NCBI RefSeq assembly: GCF_003666015.1
Contig: NZ_QPLT01000002.1
Coordinates: 186,001 to 250,000 of the forward strand
DNA length: 64,000 bases
DNA from: Halorubrum sp. Atlit-26R
GTDB taxonomy: Archaea > Halobacteriota > Halobacteria > Halobacteriales > Haloferacaceae
Direction of reading: 5' to 3'
Below are positions 37,134 through 46,844 of the stretch, one piece after another. The translations under genes and the position numbers were made by a program. Numbering within the stretch: position 1 is the stretch's first letter; each line of letters opens with the position of its first letter. Below the pieces are notes generated by a model. It made no database searches and was not told the DNA's origin. It worked only from the letters and a program-made list of their open reading frames with translations.

Positions 37134-39710
37134 TTATATACCGGTTCGCTGGCGGAACTCGAACCGAGCGCCGTCGTCGCCGTCGATCGACAGCTCCCAG
37201 CCGTGCGCGGCCGCGATCTCGCGCACGATCGCGAGGCCGAACCCCGTCCCGTTCGGCGCGCTCGAACGGCCGTACTCCGTCGCCTCCCCGGGGTCGATGT
37301 CGAAGCCGACCCCGTCGTCGGCGACGTAGAATCCGTCCGGGAGCGACCCGACGGAGACGGTGAGGTCGGCGGCGTCGGTGTCGCCTTCGGCGCCGGTGTC
37401 CGAGCCGTGTTCCAGGCTGTCGTCGGGCTCCGACCGACCGTTCGTGGAACCGTGTTCCACACTATTTATAAACAGATTCTCGAACAACGTGCGGAGCCGC
37501 TCCGGGTCCGCCTCGATCGCGGCCGTCGCCTCGGAGACGTCGAGCGTCGCGTCGTCGGTGTCGACGGTGCGCCACGCGCGCTCGGCGGCCTCGTCCAGCG
37601 GGACGGACTCGATCTCGTCGGCCGTCCGGCCCTGCCGAGCCAGCGCGAGGAGGTCGTCGATCAGCTGCGTCATCCGGTCGTGCGCGTCCTCGACCCGGTC
37701 GAGCTCTTCGATGACGGCGGCGTCGTCCGTCAGCGACCGGGCCAGGTCGGTCCGCCCGGCGGCGACGTTGAGCGGATTCCGGAGGTCGTGGGAGACGAAC
37801 CCCGCGAACTTCTCCAGCCGATCGATCTCCCGCTGGAGCGCCGCGTCGCGGTCGCGGAGCTGCTCGGTCCGCTCGGCGTGGTCGAGCGCGACCGTGACGT
37901 TCGCGGCGAGGACGCGGGCCAGCTGGAGGTCCGTCTCGTCGAAGAAGTCCGGTTGGCGCGACCCGAGCGGCATCACGCCGTGCTCGCCGAGCGGCACGAC
38001 GAGGAGGCTCCGGTGGTCTCCGTACCCGATCGGGCTGTCGACAGCGTCGAGGTCGTCGACCACGATCGGCTCGCCGTCGTCGAACGCCTCCCAGATGCGT
38101 CCGTCGCCCGGACCGAACGACGGCCGGTCGCCGAACGCCGCGGTCGCCTCCTCGCTTATCGCCGTCGGGCGGAGGACGTTCGCCTCGGGGTCGTACAGCC
38201 TGACGCCGCTGCTCGGGAACTCGAGGATGTCGATCGCCGCTCGGGTGGCCACCGCCGCGACCCCCTCGCGGTCCTCGCCCCCGAACATCTCGCGGGTCGT
38301 CTCGTGGAGCCGACGCAGCGTCCGCTCAACGCGCTTCTGTTCGCCGATGTCCGCGTAGACGCTGTAGATGACGGTCTCGTCAGGCTCCGTGACCGGGATC
38401 ACGTGGAGGATGAAGTCTCGCAACCCGTCCGTAGTCCGACGACGCACCTCGAGCCGGGAGGGCTCGTCGCGTTCGAGTACCGACTCCGGGTCGAGCCGGT
38501 CGGCGTCGTCCGGGATGATCGCCTCGCGGACCTCCTCGTACCCGCTGTCCGCGCCGTAGCCGAACGTCCGCTCGAACGCGTCGTTCGCGGCGTCGAGGCG
38601 ACGCTCGCTCTCCCCGAGCGCGACGGTACGCACCGCCGGGAGCGGGAGGTCGTGGAACAGCGCCGTCAGCCGGTCGCGCTCCCGTCGGAGCTCGGCCTCC
38701 GTCTCGATCCGCTCGATCGCGTTCGCGGCGTGCGAGGCGATCAGTTCAGCGAACTCCACGTCGCGCTCGTCGAACGCGGCGTAGCCGTTGGAGACGGCCT
38801 GCAACACGCCGTGCGAGCCGATCGGAACGCTGATCGCCGACCGGATGTCGTCGGCGACCGGGTCGGCCACCTCCGACCCCTCCCGTCGGTCGGTCCCGGC
38901 GGTCGGACGACCCGGAGACGAGGGGTCCTCTAAGTCGTCCGGGTCCGCGGGGTCGACGCTGAGGTTGTCGACCACCATCGTCTCCTCCTCCGCGACCGTG
39001 GTCCCGACGACGCCCTCGCCGACGTCGAACGTCCGGACTTCGTCCTCGGTGACGCTCTCGGAGAGTACGAGGGGGACGACCCGGTCGCCGCGTCGGCGGG
39101 CGGTGACGCAGCGGTCGAACTCCAGGATCTCCTCGGCCGCGTCGACCGTGCGGTCGAACACCGTCTCGACGTCGGTCACCGACGCCAGTTCCGTCGCGAA
39201 CTCGTGGATCGCCGTGACCTTCGCGTTCACCTTCCGGAGGTCGCGCTCGGCCCGGCGGCGTCCCAGCGCGTTCGCGACGGTGTTGGCGAGCATCTCGTAG
39301 CGGTCCCGCCCCGCGCCCTTCTGGAGGTAGTCGGTGACGCCCGCGGAGATCGCGTCGCTCGCGATCTCCTCGCTCCCCTTTCCCGTGAACAGCACGAAGG
39401 GGAGCCCCGGGTCGAGGTCGCGGATCGACTCCAGCAGTTCGAGCCCGTCCGCCCCCGGCATGTCGAAGTCGCTGACGACGCAGTCGACGCGCCCCTCGCG
39501 GACCACGTCCAGCGCCTCGTCCGGCGACAGCCGCGTCACCGTCTCGATCCCGTCAACGAGCCGCTCGACGTGGGTCGCGGCGAGGTCGGCCGCCCCGGGC
39601 TCGTCGTCGACGAACAGGACGCGGCTCGCGCCGCCGTCGCCGGGCGCTCCAGACGCGTCGCTCGCATCCGCACCGGGGTCGGGCGGCGGGTCGTCTGGGG
39701 CGGGACTCAT
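37134..39710 (-). CDS. Hybrid sensor histidine kinase: receiver-GAF-PAS-GAF-HisKA-HATPase
   Basis: 858 residues, soluble. The N-terminal receiver has ILFVDDE-type acidic residues (VLFVDDEPGA) and phospho-acceptor Asp81 (VVSDFDMPGADG). Next come a GAF domain (about 165-335), a PAS domain (about 345-465), a second GAF (about 475-620), and the HisKA site FVSHDLRNPLN with His near residue 640. The HATPase has the N box (LFENLFINSVEHG), DDGVGF and GTGFGLAIVREI. An acidic insert splits the HATPase domain. Receiver-first kinases of this type are common in haloarchaea and sense intracellular cues such as redox state or light. The partner is unknown. Confidence 0.9.
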   Translation of the reverse strand: MSPAPDDPPPDPGADASDASGAPGDGGASRVLFVDDEPGAADLAATHVERLVDGIETVTRLSPDEALDVVREGRVDCVVSDFDMPGADGLELLESIRDLDPGLPFVLFTGKGSEEIASDAISAGVTDYLQKGAGRDRYEMLANTVANALGRRRAERDLRKVNAKVTAIHEFATELASVTDVETVFDRTVDAAEEILEFDRCVTARRRGDRVVPLVLSESVTEDEVRTFDVGEGVVGTTVAEEETMVVDNLSVDPADPDDLEDPSSPGRPTAGTDRREGSEVADPVADDIRSAISVPIGSHGVLQAVSNGYAAFDERDVEFAELIASHAANAIERIETEAELRRERDRLTALFHDLPLPAVRTVALGESERRLDAANDAFERTFGYGADSGYEEVREAIIPDDADRLDPESVLERDEPSRLEVRRRTTDGLRDFILHVIPVTEPDETVIYSVYADIGEQKRVERTLRRLHETTREMFGGEDREGVAAVATRAAIDILEFPSSGVRLYDPEANVLRPTAISEEATAAFGDRPSFGPGDGRIWEAFDDGEPIVVDDLDAVDSPIGYGDHRSLLVVPLGEHGVMPLGSRQPDFFDETDLQLARVLAANVTVALDHAERTEQLRDRDAALQREIDRLEKFAGFVSHDLRNPLNVAAGRTDLARSLTDDAAVIEELDRVEDAHDRMTQLIDDLLALARQGRTADEIESVPLDEAAERAWRTVDTDDATLDVSEATAAIEADPERLRTLFENLFINSVEHGSTNGRSEPDDSLEHGSDTGAEGDTDAADLTVSVGSLPDGFYVADDGVGFDIDPGEATEYGRSSAPNGTGFGLAIVREIAAAHGWELSIDGDDGARFEFRQRTGI

Positions 39711-39739
39711 GCTGTGTGTGTCTCCCTACCAGTAATTTT

Positions 39740-39767
39740 AGTTTTCGCCTCGGATACCGAAACTGAA
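39740..39767. promoter_or_regulatory. Inverted repeat upstream of the sensor kinase
   Basis: AGTTTTCG and CGAAACT are imperfect inverted arms separated by about ten bases, overlapping the AT-rich core promoter of the kinase gene (start at 39710). A regulator could bind here. The arms are short and imperfect. Confidence 0.3.
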
Positions 39768-39806
39768 AATCGGGCTTGCCGCCCGCGAACGGCGGTGCGC
39801 GAGCGC

Positions 39807-40676
39807 CTACAAGAAGTCTTCGACGTGGTCGGCGACCTCCTCGGGGGTGTCGCCGACGGGGACGCCCGCGTCGTTGAGCGCGTCGATCTTCGACTGCGCC
39901 GTGCCCGTTCCGGAACCGGAGACGATGGCGCCCGCGTGGCCCATCCGCTTGCCCGGCGGCGCCGTGCGGCCGGCGATGAAGCCGGCGACCGGCGTGTCCA
40001 TGTGCTCGCCGATGAACTTCGCGGCCTGCTCCTCGTCCTCCCCGCCGATCTCGCCGCACATCACGACGGCGTCGGTGTCGGTGTCGGCCTCGAACGCCTC
40101 GAGGGCGTCGACGAAGGAGGTCCCGATGATCGGGTCGCCGCCGATGCCGATGGCGGTCGACTGGCCGAGCCCGCGCTCGGTGAGGTTGTCGACGACCTGG
40201 TAGGTGAGCGTGCCGGAACGGGAGACGAGCCCGACGTTGCCCTCGGAGAAGATGTTACCGGGGAGGATGCCGAGCTTCGCCTCGCCGGGGGTGATGATCC
40301 CGGGACAGTTCGGGCCGATGAGACGGGTGTCGGTCTCGCTCAGGCGCTTGTTCACCTTCGCCATGTCCTGGGTCGGGATCCCCTCGGTGATCGCGACCGC
40401 GAGGTCGAGGTCCGTGTCGAGCGACTCGAAGATCGCGTCGGCGGCGAACGCCGGCGGCACGAAGATGACGGAGGCGTCCGCGTCCTCCGCCTCGACGGCC
40501 TCGTCGACGGTGTCGTAGACGGGGACGCCGTCGACCTCTTGGCCGCCCTTGCCGGGCACCGCGCCGGCGACGACGTTCGTGCCGTACTCGATCATCTGGC
40601 CGGCGTGGAACTTCCCCTCCCCGCCGGTGATCCCCTGGACCACCACTCTGGTGTCGTCGTCGACGAAAATGCTCAT
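39807..40676 (-). CDS. sucD: Succinyl-CoA synthetase alpha subunit
   Basis: 289 residues. The CoA-binding Rossmann part starts [20 protein letters not shown]. The phosphohistidine loop lies in [20 protein letters not shown], where the catalytic His of GHAGAI is transiently phosphorylated. With SucC it converts succinyl-CoA to succinate while making ATP or GTP in the citric acid cycle. Its ATG overlaps the sucC stop by four bases. Confidence 0.96.
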   Translation of the reverse strand: MSIFVDDDTRVVVQGITGGEGKFHAGQMIEYGTNVVAGAVPGKGGQEVDGVPVYDTVDEAVEAEDADASVIFVPPAFAADAIFESLDTDLDLAVAITEGIPTQDMAKVNKRLSETDTRLIGPNCPGIITPGEAKLGILPGNIFSEGNVGLVSRSGTLTYQVVDNLTERGLGQSTAIGIGGDPIIGTSFVDALEAFEADTDTDAVVMCGEIGGEDEEQAAKFIGEHMDTPVAGFIAGRTAPPGKRMGHAGAIVSGSGTGTAQSKIDALNDAGVPVGDTPEEVADHVEDFL

Positions 40677-41818
40677 TGGGTCACCTCGTCCGCGTTCTTC
40701 ACCGCGCGCTGGACCGCGTCCTCCAGCGTCTTCTCGACCTCGACGAGGTCGGTGTTCAGAATCTCCATCCCCTCCTCGGCGTTCGTCCCGGCGAGCCGGA
40801 CGACTACCTTCTTCGGGATCTCGTCGAACCGTTCGAGGGCCTCGTTGATCCCCTTGGCGACCTCGTCGCCGCGGGTGATCCCGCCGAAGATGTTGAACAC
40901 GACCGCGTCGACGTTGTCGTCGGAGAACACCATGTCGAGCGCGTTCGCGACGCGCTCGGCCTTCGCGCCGCCGCCGATGTCGAGGAAGTTGGCGGGCGCG
41001 CCGCCGTAGTAATCGACCAGGTCGAGCGTCGTCATCACCAGCCCGGCGCCGTTGCCGATGATCCCGACGTTGCCCGAGAGGCGGACGTAGTCGAAGCCGT
41101 ACTCGCCGGCCTTCCGTTCGAGGTCGTCCTCGTAGGACGCCTCGGCCATCTCGGCGAGGTCGGGCTGGCGGAACAGCGCGTCCTCGTCGATGTTCATCAC
41201 GGCGTCCGCGGCGACCACGTCGCGGTCGCTCGTGATCATGACGGGGTTGACCTCAATCTCGGAGGCGTCGTTCTCCTCGTAGAGGTCGTACAGCGTCGAG
41301 AGGATCGAGGCCACGTCGAGCGCCACGTCGGCGTCGACGCCGGCCTCGTAGACGACCTTCCGGGCCTGGTAGGGGTGGAGCCCGAACGCGGGGTCGACGT
41401 GCTCGCGCGCGATCGCGTCGGGGTTCTCCTCGGCGACCTCCTCGATGTCGACCCCGCCCTCGGTCGACACCATCAGGACGGGCTTCCCCTCGCCGCGGTC
41501 CATCGTGACGCCGACGTACAGCTCGTCGACGAAGTCGACGCCCGCCTCGACGAGGACCTGATCGACGGTGTACCCCTTCAGGTCCATCCCGAGGATCTCC
41601 TCGGCGTACTGCTCGGCCTCCTCGCGGTCGGTCGCGATCTTGATCCCGCCGGCCTTCCCGCGGCCGCCCACGTGGACCTGCGCCTTGATCGCGGCCGGGT
41701 AGCCGATCTCGTCGACGGCGTCGAGGGCCTCGTCGACGCTCGTCGCGAGCCGGGAGTCCGGAACCGGGATCCCGGCGTCCGCGAAGAGAGACTTCGCTTG
41801 ATACTCGTGAAGTTTCAT
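40673..41818 (-). CDS. sucC: Succinyl-CoA synthetase beta subunit
   Basis: 381 residues. The ATP-grasp start [20 protein letters not shown], the segments [16 protein letters not shown] and EVNPVMIT, and the C-terminal [19 protein letters not shown] and [17 protein letters not shown] are all typical. It binds the nucleotide and succinate. A CATTTAAG element 24-32 bases before the ATG marks a leaderless sucCD operon. Confidence 0.96.
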   Translation of the reverse strand: MKLHEYQAKSLFADAGIPVPDSRLATSVDEALDAVDEIGYPAAIKAQVHVGGRGKAGGIKIATDREEAEQYAEEILGMDLKGYTVDQVLVEAGVDFVDELYVGVTMDRGEGKPVLMVSTEGGVDIEEVAEENPDAIAREHVDPAFGLHPYQARKVVYEAGVDADVALDVASILSTLYDLYEENDASEIEVNPVMITSDRDVVAADAVMNIDEDALFRQPDLAEMAEASYEDDLERKAGEYGFDYVRLSGNVGIIGNGAGLVMTTLDLVDYYGGAPANFLDIGGGAKAERVANALDMVFSDDNVDAVVFNIFGGITRGDEVAKGINEALERFDEIPKKVVVRLAGTNAEEGMEILNTDLVEVEKTLEDAVQRAVKNADEVTQ

Positions 41819-41944
41819 CCGTGTGGGATCGGGACAGACATCGGCTTAAATGGTTCCGATTCGGCGCGAACGGCGCGGCCGCGGGGTCGCCGTGACGGCG
41901 AGCGCGGCGGCCCGTCCGCAACACCGAGCGCGGCGGCGCCGCCG

Positions 41945-42451
41945 TCAGTCGAACGTCCAGTTCGTCTCGACCGCGGGCGGGTCCGCCAGCGTCTGGTAGA
42001 CGACGCAGTACTTCTCGGTGTACTTTTGAAGCGCCGCGCGGGTGTCCTCGTCGACATCGCCGTCGACGCTGACGTCGAGCCGGAGGTCCTCGAACCCGAC
42101 TGACGCCTCGTCGTCCACGCCCATCGTCCCGCGGAGGTCGAGGTCGCCGCTGGCCTCGACCTCGACCTCGGCGTCGACGCCGAAGCTCTCGGCGACGGCC
42201 TGCGCGGTCAGCTGGGAACAGGCGGCCAGCGCGCCCAAGAGGAGGTCGCCCGAGCAGGCGCCCCCGCCGGGGCCGCCGGCGCCCTCGTGGAGCTCCGCCT
42301 CGTAGATCGCCCGGCCGATGTCGACGCTACACGACCGGGCGTCGCCCTGCTCTTCGCCGGTCGCGGACAGCGTGATCTGGGCCGCCTCGGGGTTCTTCTC
42401 GTACTCCTTTTTCAACGGCTCCTGCTCGGCCTGTAAGTCACTCTCTGCCAT
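41945..42451 (-). CDS. OsmC family protein
   Basis: 168 residues. The peroxidatic-type cysteines lie in GGGACSGDLLLGALAACSQL, the usual two-cysteine OsmC arrangement, with the C-terminal YTEKYCVVYQTLA. Such proteins reduce organic hydroperoxides, though some family members have other ligands. Single gene between sucC and fumC. Confidence 0.9.
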   Translation of the reverse strand: MAESDLQAEQEPLKKEYEKNPEAAQITLSATGEEQGDARSCSVDIGRAIYEAELHEGAGGPGGGACSGDLLLGALAACSQLTAQAVAESFGVDAEVEVEASGDLDLRGTMGVDDEASVGFEDLRLDVSVDGDVDEDTRAALQKYTEKYCVVYQTLADPPAVETNWTFD

Positions 42452-42570
42452 GTGCGGGGCTCACACACATTCACAAAAAATGTTCTGCCGGCTTCGGTCG
42501 GCGGTCCGGCGCGCGTCGGTCCCGAGGGGGCCGACCCCGAGCGACTCCCCCGCGCCGTCGCCCCCGCGGC

Positions 42571-43980
42571 TCAGTCCTCGTCGCCGAGGATGACGCGGTG
42601 GGTCATCGCCTCGGGGTCGAGCACCTCGTCCGCCTCGTCCTCGGTGAGGTACCCCTCGCTCACGGCGACCTCCTTGACGGATTTGTCCTCCGCGAGCGCC
42701 TTCTTGGCCACCTTTGAGGCCTTGTCGTAGCCGATCGCGGGATTCAGCGCGGTCGCGAGCGCCATCGACTGCTCGACGCGCGTCTCGCAGTGCTCCTCGT
42801 TGGCCTCAAGCTTCCCGACGAAGCGCTCGCCGAACGTCTCGGCGACGTTCGAGAGCAGCTGGGCGGACTCGAGGAAGTTGTGCGCGATGACGGGCTTATA
42901 AAGATTTAGGTCGATCTCGCCGCGCGCGGCGCCCGCCGAGACGGCCGCGTCGTTGCCGACGACCTGCTTGTGGACCTGGTTGACCGACTCGGCGACGACC
43001 GGGTTGATCTTCCCGGGCATGATCGAGGAGCCGGGCTGGTTCTCCGGCTGCTCTATCTCGCCGAGCCCGTTGCGCGGGCCGGAGGCGAGCAGCCGCAGGT
43101 CGTTGGCCATCTTGTTGAGGCTGCCGGCGACCGTCTTGAGCGCGCCGTGGCCCTCCGCCATCGCGTCGTGGGCGGCCTGCGCCTCGAAGTGGTTCGCCGC
43201 CTCGCGGAACTCGGTCCCGGTCTCGTCCGAGATGTACTCCGCGGCGAGCTCCGGGAACTCGGGGTGGGTGTTGAGCCCGGTCCCGACCGCGGTGCCGCCG
43301 AGGGCGAGCTCGCGGAGGTTCGACTGGACGCCCTCGGCGCGCTCGATCCCCTTCGCGACCTGCGTGCGGTACCCGCTGAACTCCTGCCCGAGCCGGATCG
43401 GGGTGGCGTCCTGGAGGTGCGTCCGGCCCGTCTTGACGACGCCGTCGAACTCCGTTTCCTTCGCTTCGAGCTCGGCGTGGAGCGTCTCTAAGGCGGGGAC
43501 GAGGTCCTTCTCGACCGCCTCCAGCGCGGCGACGTGCATCGCGGTGGGGATCACGTCGTTGCTCGACTGCCCGTAGTTGACGTGGTCGTTCGGGTGGACG
43601 ACGCGGTCGCCGATCTCCGCGCCCGCGATCTCGGCGGCGCGGTTGGCGATCACCTCGTTGGCGTTCATGTTCGAGGAGGTCCCCGAACCGGTCTGGAACA
43701 CGTCGACCGGGAACTGGTCGTCGTGGTCGCCCGCAATCACCTCGTCGGCGGCGGCGACGATGGCGTCGGCGGTGTCCTCGTCGATGAGATCGAGGTCGCG
43801 GTTCGCCTGCGCGGCCGCCTTCTTCACGACGCCGAGCGCGCGGATGAACCGCCGGCTCATCGGGATCCCCGAGACGGGGAAGTTCTCGACGGCGCGCTGG
43901 GTCTGTGCGCCCCAGTAGGCGTCCGCCGGCACCTGCATCTCGCCGAGGCTGTCCTCCTCCGTGCGGTAGTCGTCACCCAT
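42571..43980 (-). CDS. fumC: Class II fumarate hydratase
   Basis: 469 residues from the ATG at 43978-43980. Substrate and catalytic segments are GSGTSSNMNANEVIANRA, HPNDHVNYGQSSND, KTGRTHLQDATPI and the signature GSSIMPGKINPV containing the catalytic Ser loop. It hydrates fumarate to malate. An in-frame extension of about 65 codons upstream crosses the promoter (CTTTTACAG, 24-32 bases before this ATG) and is rejected. Genomic closeness to sucCD groups two citric acid cycle steps. Confidence 0.95.
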   Translation of the reverse strand: MGDDYRTEEDSLGEMQVPADAYWGAQTQRAVENFPVSGIPMSRRFIRALGVVKKAAAQANRDLDLIDEDTADAIVAAADEVIAGDHDDQFPVDVFQTGSGTSSNMNANEVIANRAAEIAGAEIGDRVVHPNDHVNYGQSSNDVIPTAMHVAALEAVEKDLVPALETLHAELEAKETEFDGVVKTGRTHLQDATPIRLGQEFSGYRTQVAKGIERAEGVQSNLRELALGGTAVGTGLNTHPEFPELAAEYISDETGTEFREAANHFEAQAAHDAMAEGHGALKTVAGSLNKMANDLRLLASGPRNGLGEIEQPENQPGSSIMPGKINPVVAESVNQVHKQVVGNDAAVSAGAARGEIDLNLYKPVIAHNFLESAQLLSNVAETFGERFVGKLEANEEHCETRVEQSMALATALNPAIGYDKASKVAKKALAEDKSVKEVAVSEGYLTEDEADEVLDPEAMTHRVILGDED

Positions 43981-44175
43981 GCGCCGACCTTCCCGCGAGA
44001 CGCTGTAAAAGGTACTGGAAGCCGCCAGCGCGCGGGAATATGAGAACGAGTGTCGGGATAATTGGTAGCATACGACGGTGTTCAGGGTGACAGGACAAAT
44101 CGGACAAAACCGGCCGAAAATCGGCGCAAACGCTTCGCCCTTATATATCGCTCCGTCGGCAACGGTCGGGCGCAC

Positions 44176-44835
44176 ATGAGCTCCAACGACTCCGCGATCG
44201 GAACAGCGCTCGACCGCGACACGGTCCGGTCGACGAGCAAGCTCCTGATCGGCGCGCTGGCGACCGTCGGCGTCCTCGCGGTCGTCACGCTGCTACCGGG
44301 GATCGACCGGCTCGTCCCCTTCGCCCCGGTGACGTTCGCCGCCGTCGCGACGGCCGTCGTCTCGCTCGCGGTGGCGGGGATCCTCCTGTACGCCGCCCCG
44401 AAGTTCGCGCTGCTGACGCGGCTGGCGCTCGGGGGGCGCGGAGCCGACGCCGAGAGCGACGCGACGCCGAGTCGGGTCGCCGAGAACGCCGGGGGCATGG
44501 CGTACTGGCTCGTCGCCTTCGGGGCCGTCCTCGTCGCGTACCGCGGGCTCGCCGGCGTCGCGGTACCCGTGTTGAACGGCGCCGCGTGGGCGTACGACGC
44601 CGCCTTCCTGTTCGTCGCGCTCGTCCCCGTCGTGTTCCTCGTCGCCCGCCTGACCGTCACGGTGGACCCGCTCGCCGAACTGGTCGCCGACCGCGTCGCG
44701 GGCGACGCCGGCGCCGCAAATGACGACGGTCGCGGCGACGACGGCGCCGCAGACAACGACGGCGCCGCAGGTAGTGACGGCTCCGGCGACGGCTCCGACG
44801 AGACGATCGCGGCCGAGACGGACGAGGACGGCTGA
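44176..44835 (+). CDS. Uncharacterised four-helix membrane protein with acidic tail
   Basis: 219 residues from the ATG at 44176. Four hydrophobic segments: LLIGALATVGVLAVVTLL, FAAVATAVVSLAVAGILLY, GMAYWLVAFGAVLVAYRGL and AFLFVALVPVVFLVARL. The last 50 residues are Asp/Gly/Ala-rich with an imperfect DNDGAA-type repeat. TTATATATCG at 44141-44150 is a strong TATA element 26-35 bases upstream. It is divergent from fumC. Function unknown. Confidence 0.7.
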   Translation: MSSNDSAIGTALDRDTVRSTSKLLIGALATVGVLAVVTLLPGIDRLVPFAPVTFAAVATAVVSLAVAGILLYAAPKFALLTRLALGGRGADAESDATPSRVAENAGGMAYWLVAFGAVLVAYRGLAGVAVPVLNGAAWAYDAAFLFVALVPVVFLVARLTVTVDPLAELVADRVAGDAGAANDDGRGDDGAADNDGAAGSDGSGDGSDETIAAETDEDG

Positions 44836-44859
44836 CCGGAATTCCGATTCTGCGGCGCC

Positions 44860-45387
44860 TTATTTAAACACGAACGGGAGCGTCACGAGCGCCCCGTTGA
44901 ACCCGAACGCGACCAGCATCAGCAGTCCGAGCGGGGGATCGTCGCCCGGGTAGGTGGCGAGGATGACGAGCGCGCCGACCCCCAGCGCGGCCAGCCCGAC
45001 CGTCAGCGCGGCGTCCGACCACCGGTTCCACGCGTCGTCGAGCGCGGGTTCGAGCCGTGCGAGCGGCCAGTCGGGTTCGGAGTCACCGCGGGCGCGGTCG
45101 GAGCGGTCGGTCCACGGCGTGTCGCCCGCCGGCTCGTCGAGCCACGCGTCGCTCTCGTCGTCCGGTCCGTCGCTGTTCGCCGCGGTCGACTCGCCTCGAC
45201 CGAGCAGCCGTCGGACTCCCGACCGGCCCGCGGCCGCGAACAGCGTCGCGGTCCCGAGCGCGGCGAGCCCGCCGAGGACGGCCGGGGAGGTGACGCGCGC
45301 TTGGAGCGCGAGAAAGAGCGCGACGAACGCCAGCAGCGAGACCGCGGCGAGGACCCCGCGCGCGGCGCGTGCGAGTTCGGATCGCAT
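44860..45387 (-). CDS. Uncharacterised membrane protein
   Basis: 175 residues with four likely membrane helices in two pairs (LLAFVALFLALQARVTSPAV and LGGLAALGTATLFAAAG, then AALTVGLAALGVGALVILAT and LGLLMLVAFGFNGALVTLPF). They are separated by an acidic, hydrophilic loop of about 70 residues rich in Asp and Trp. No motif is recognised. It converges with the 44176 gene. Confidence 0.65.
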   Translation of the reverse strand: MRSELARAARGVLAAVSLLAFVALFLALQARVTSPAVLGGLAALGTATLFAAAGRSGVRRLLGRGESTAANSDGPDDESDAWLDEPAGDTPWTDRSDRARGDSEPDWPLARLEPALDDAWNRWSDAALTVGLAALGVGALVILATYPGDDPPLGLLMLVAFGFNGALVTLPFVFK

Positions 45388-45428
45388 CGGTGTGGAGGGT
45401 AGTGAAGGGCTTACAACGCGGCCGGGGG

Positions 45429-45752
45429 TCAGGTCTCGTCGACCGGGAGCAGTCCCGCCTCGCGGAGGTCTGCGTCGAGGCTCCCGTCGCCGTGTTCCGC
45501 GTACGCCTCGGGGGTGTACGTCTTGATCTCTAAGGCGTGGACCGAGCGCGTCATGTGGTCGCCGACCGCGTCGTACACGCGCTGATGCTGGTCGACGAGC
45601 GACTCGCCCTCGAACGCGGGGGAGACGACGACCGCCGCGAAGTGGGCGTCCTCGTCCTCGTCGTCGTGGATCCGGGGCGCGGTCACGCGCGCGACCGCGT
45701 CGGGGAGGTTCTCCTCGATGAGGTCCGCGACCGCGTCGGGTTCGATGGTCAT
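45429..45752 (-). CDS. bolA: BolA family protein
   Basis: 107 residues from the ATG at 45750-45752. The fold signature SLVDQHQRVYDAVGDHMTRS, with ALEIKTYTPEAY at the end, is that of BolA. These proteins partner with monothiol glutaredoxins in iron-sulfur cluster handling. The conserved His is in VDQHQRVY. The open frame extends further upstream but lacks family similarity there. Confidence 0.88.
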   Translation of the reverse strand: MTIEPDAVADLIEENLPDAVARVTAPRIHDDEDEDAHFAAVVVSPAFEGESLVDQHQRVYDAVGDHMTRSVHALEIKTYTPEAYAEHGDGSLDADLREAGLLPVDET

Positions 45753-45835
45753 GTCCCCGCTCGGACGCGAACGGGCAAAAGTCGACCGGCCCGGTCCGAC
45801 GGTGCTCACGGCGAGAGACCGGTAGCGGGTCGGCG

Positions 45836-46774
45836 TTACGTCCGGTCGAGTCGAGAGAGCCCGTGCCAGATGGCGTCGACGAGCCGCGACTCGGGGTCCG
45901 CGTCGGATCCCGTCTCGTCCCAGCCGCGGGCGATGGCGTCCTCCAACACCGCGAGCGAGTGGTTCTCGAAGTTGTTCATCCCGCGGAACGTCTCCAGCGC
46001 GTCGCGGGCGTCGTCGCCGAACTCCGCGGTCGCCTCGCCGTCGTAGAACCCGAGGTCGGCGAGCGCCGACCCGACCGCGACCGCGGTCTCGCCGGTCAGT
46101 TCCCGCGTGTCGTCGGGGGCCTCGCGTTCGAGGAGGGTCACGTCGTAGATCTTGAACACGCGCTCTAACTCGTCGATCGGGCGCTCGTGGTCGTCGACGC
46201 GCACGTCGACCCAGCGGTCATTCCTCCCGTCGTAGCCCCCCTCGGGCTTCGCGACGTACAGCGCGGCGGACTGCTCGCCTCGCTTGTCGCCGCCCGCCTC
46301 GTTGCCCGCGTGGAGCGCCGCGATCAGCCGCTCCGGGAGCCCGCCTTCCGTCTCCTCGAACGCCTCCGCCATCGCGTCGAGCGTGTCGGCGTTCTCCAAG
46401 ATGTTCCCCTGGACCGTGTAGTGGTCGCCCTGCCGGTCGCCGGCGTGGTCGTGGCACTCGTCGCCCGTGAACGCCGCGGGCGGCTCGTCCGGGTCGGCGC
46501 TCACGATCCCGACCTGTCGCGAGGGCGCTTCGTCGTCGTCGGCCGTGAGCCGGTCGATCGCTTCGGCGGGCGCGTGGCCCGCGCGCAGCAGGTCGAGGCC
46601 GTCCGGCCCGTACGCGACGTTCGCGAAGCTCTGCGTGGCCACCGCGCCCGCGTCCGCGCTGACGAACGGGACCACGGCGCCGACGGCGACGAACTTCGAC
46701 TGGACGGCGATGCCGACCGCGCCCGTCTCCGGGTCGCGGGCGGCGATCGAGAAGGTCGAGGGTCGAGGTGGCAT
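45836..46774 (-). CDS. DUF1028 family protein (Ntn-hydrolase-like)
   Basis: 312 residues. It begins MPPRPSTFSIAARDPETGAV, in which STFSI precedes the core GIAVQSKFVAVGAVVPF. QVGIVSADP, CHDHAG and VQGNILENADTLDAMAEAFE are further family blocks. DUF1028 proteins have an Ntn-hydrolase fold and often accompany amidases or peptidases. The C-terminal 70 residues (LGFYDGEATAEFGDDARDAL) look like a peptidoglycan-binding-like helical add-on. Function unknown. Confidence 0.85.
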   Translation of the reverse strand: MPPRPSTFSIAARDPETGAVGIAVQSKFVAVGAVVPFVSADAGAVATQSFANVAYGPDGLDLLRAGHAPAEAIDRLTADDDEAPSRQVGIVSADPDEPPAAFTGDECHDHAGDRQGDHYTVQGNILENADTLDAMAEAFEETEGGLPERLIAALHAGNEAGGDKRGEQSAALYVAKPEGGYDGRNDRWVDVRVDDHERPIDELERVFKIYDVTLLEREAPDDTRELTGETAVAVGSALADLGFYDGEATAEFGDDARDALETFRGMNNFENHSLAVLEDAIARGWDETGSDADPESRLVDAIWHGLSRLDRT

Positions 46775-46844
46775 GCGGGACGTGTCGTGGGAGGCCGCGA
46801 GCTTAAATCCGGCCGTCGCCCGCGCTCGGGCGCCCCGCCCGGCG

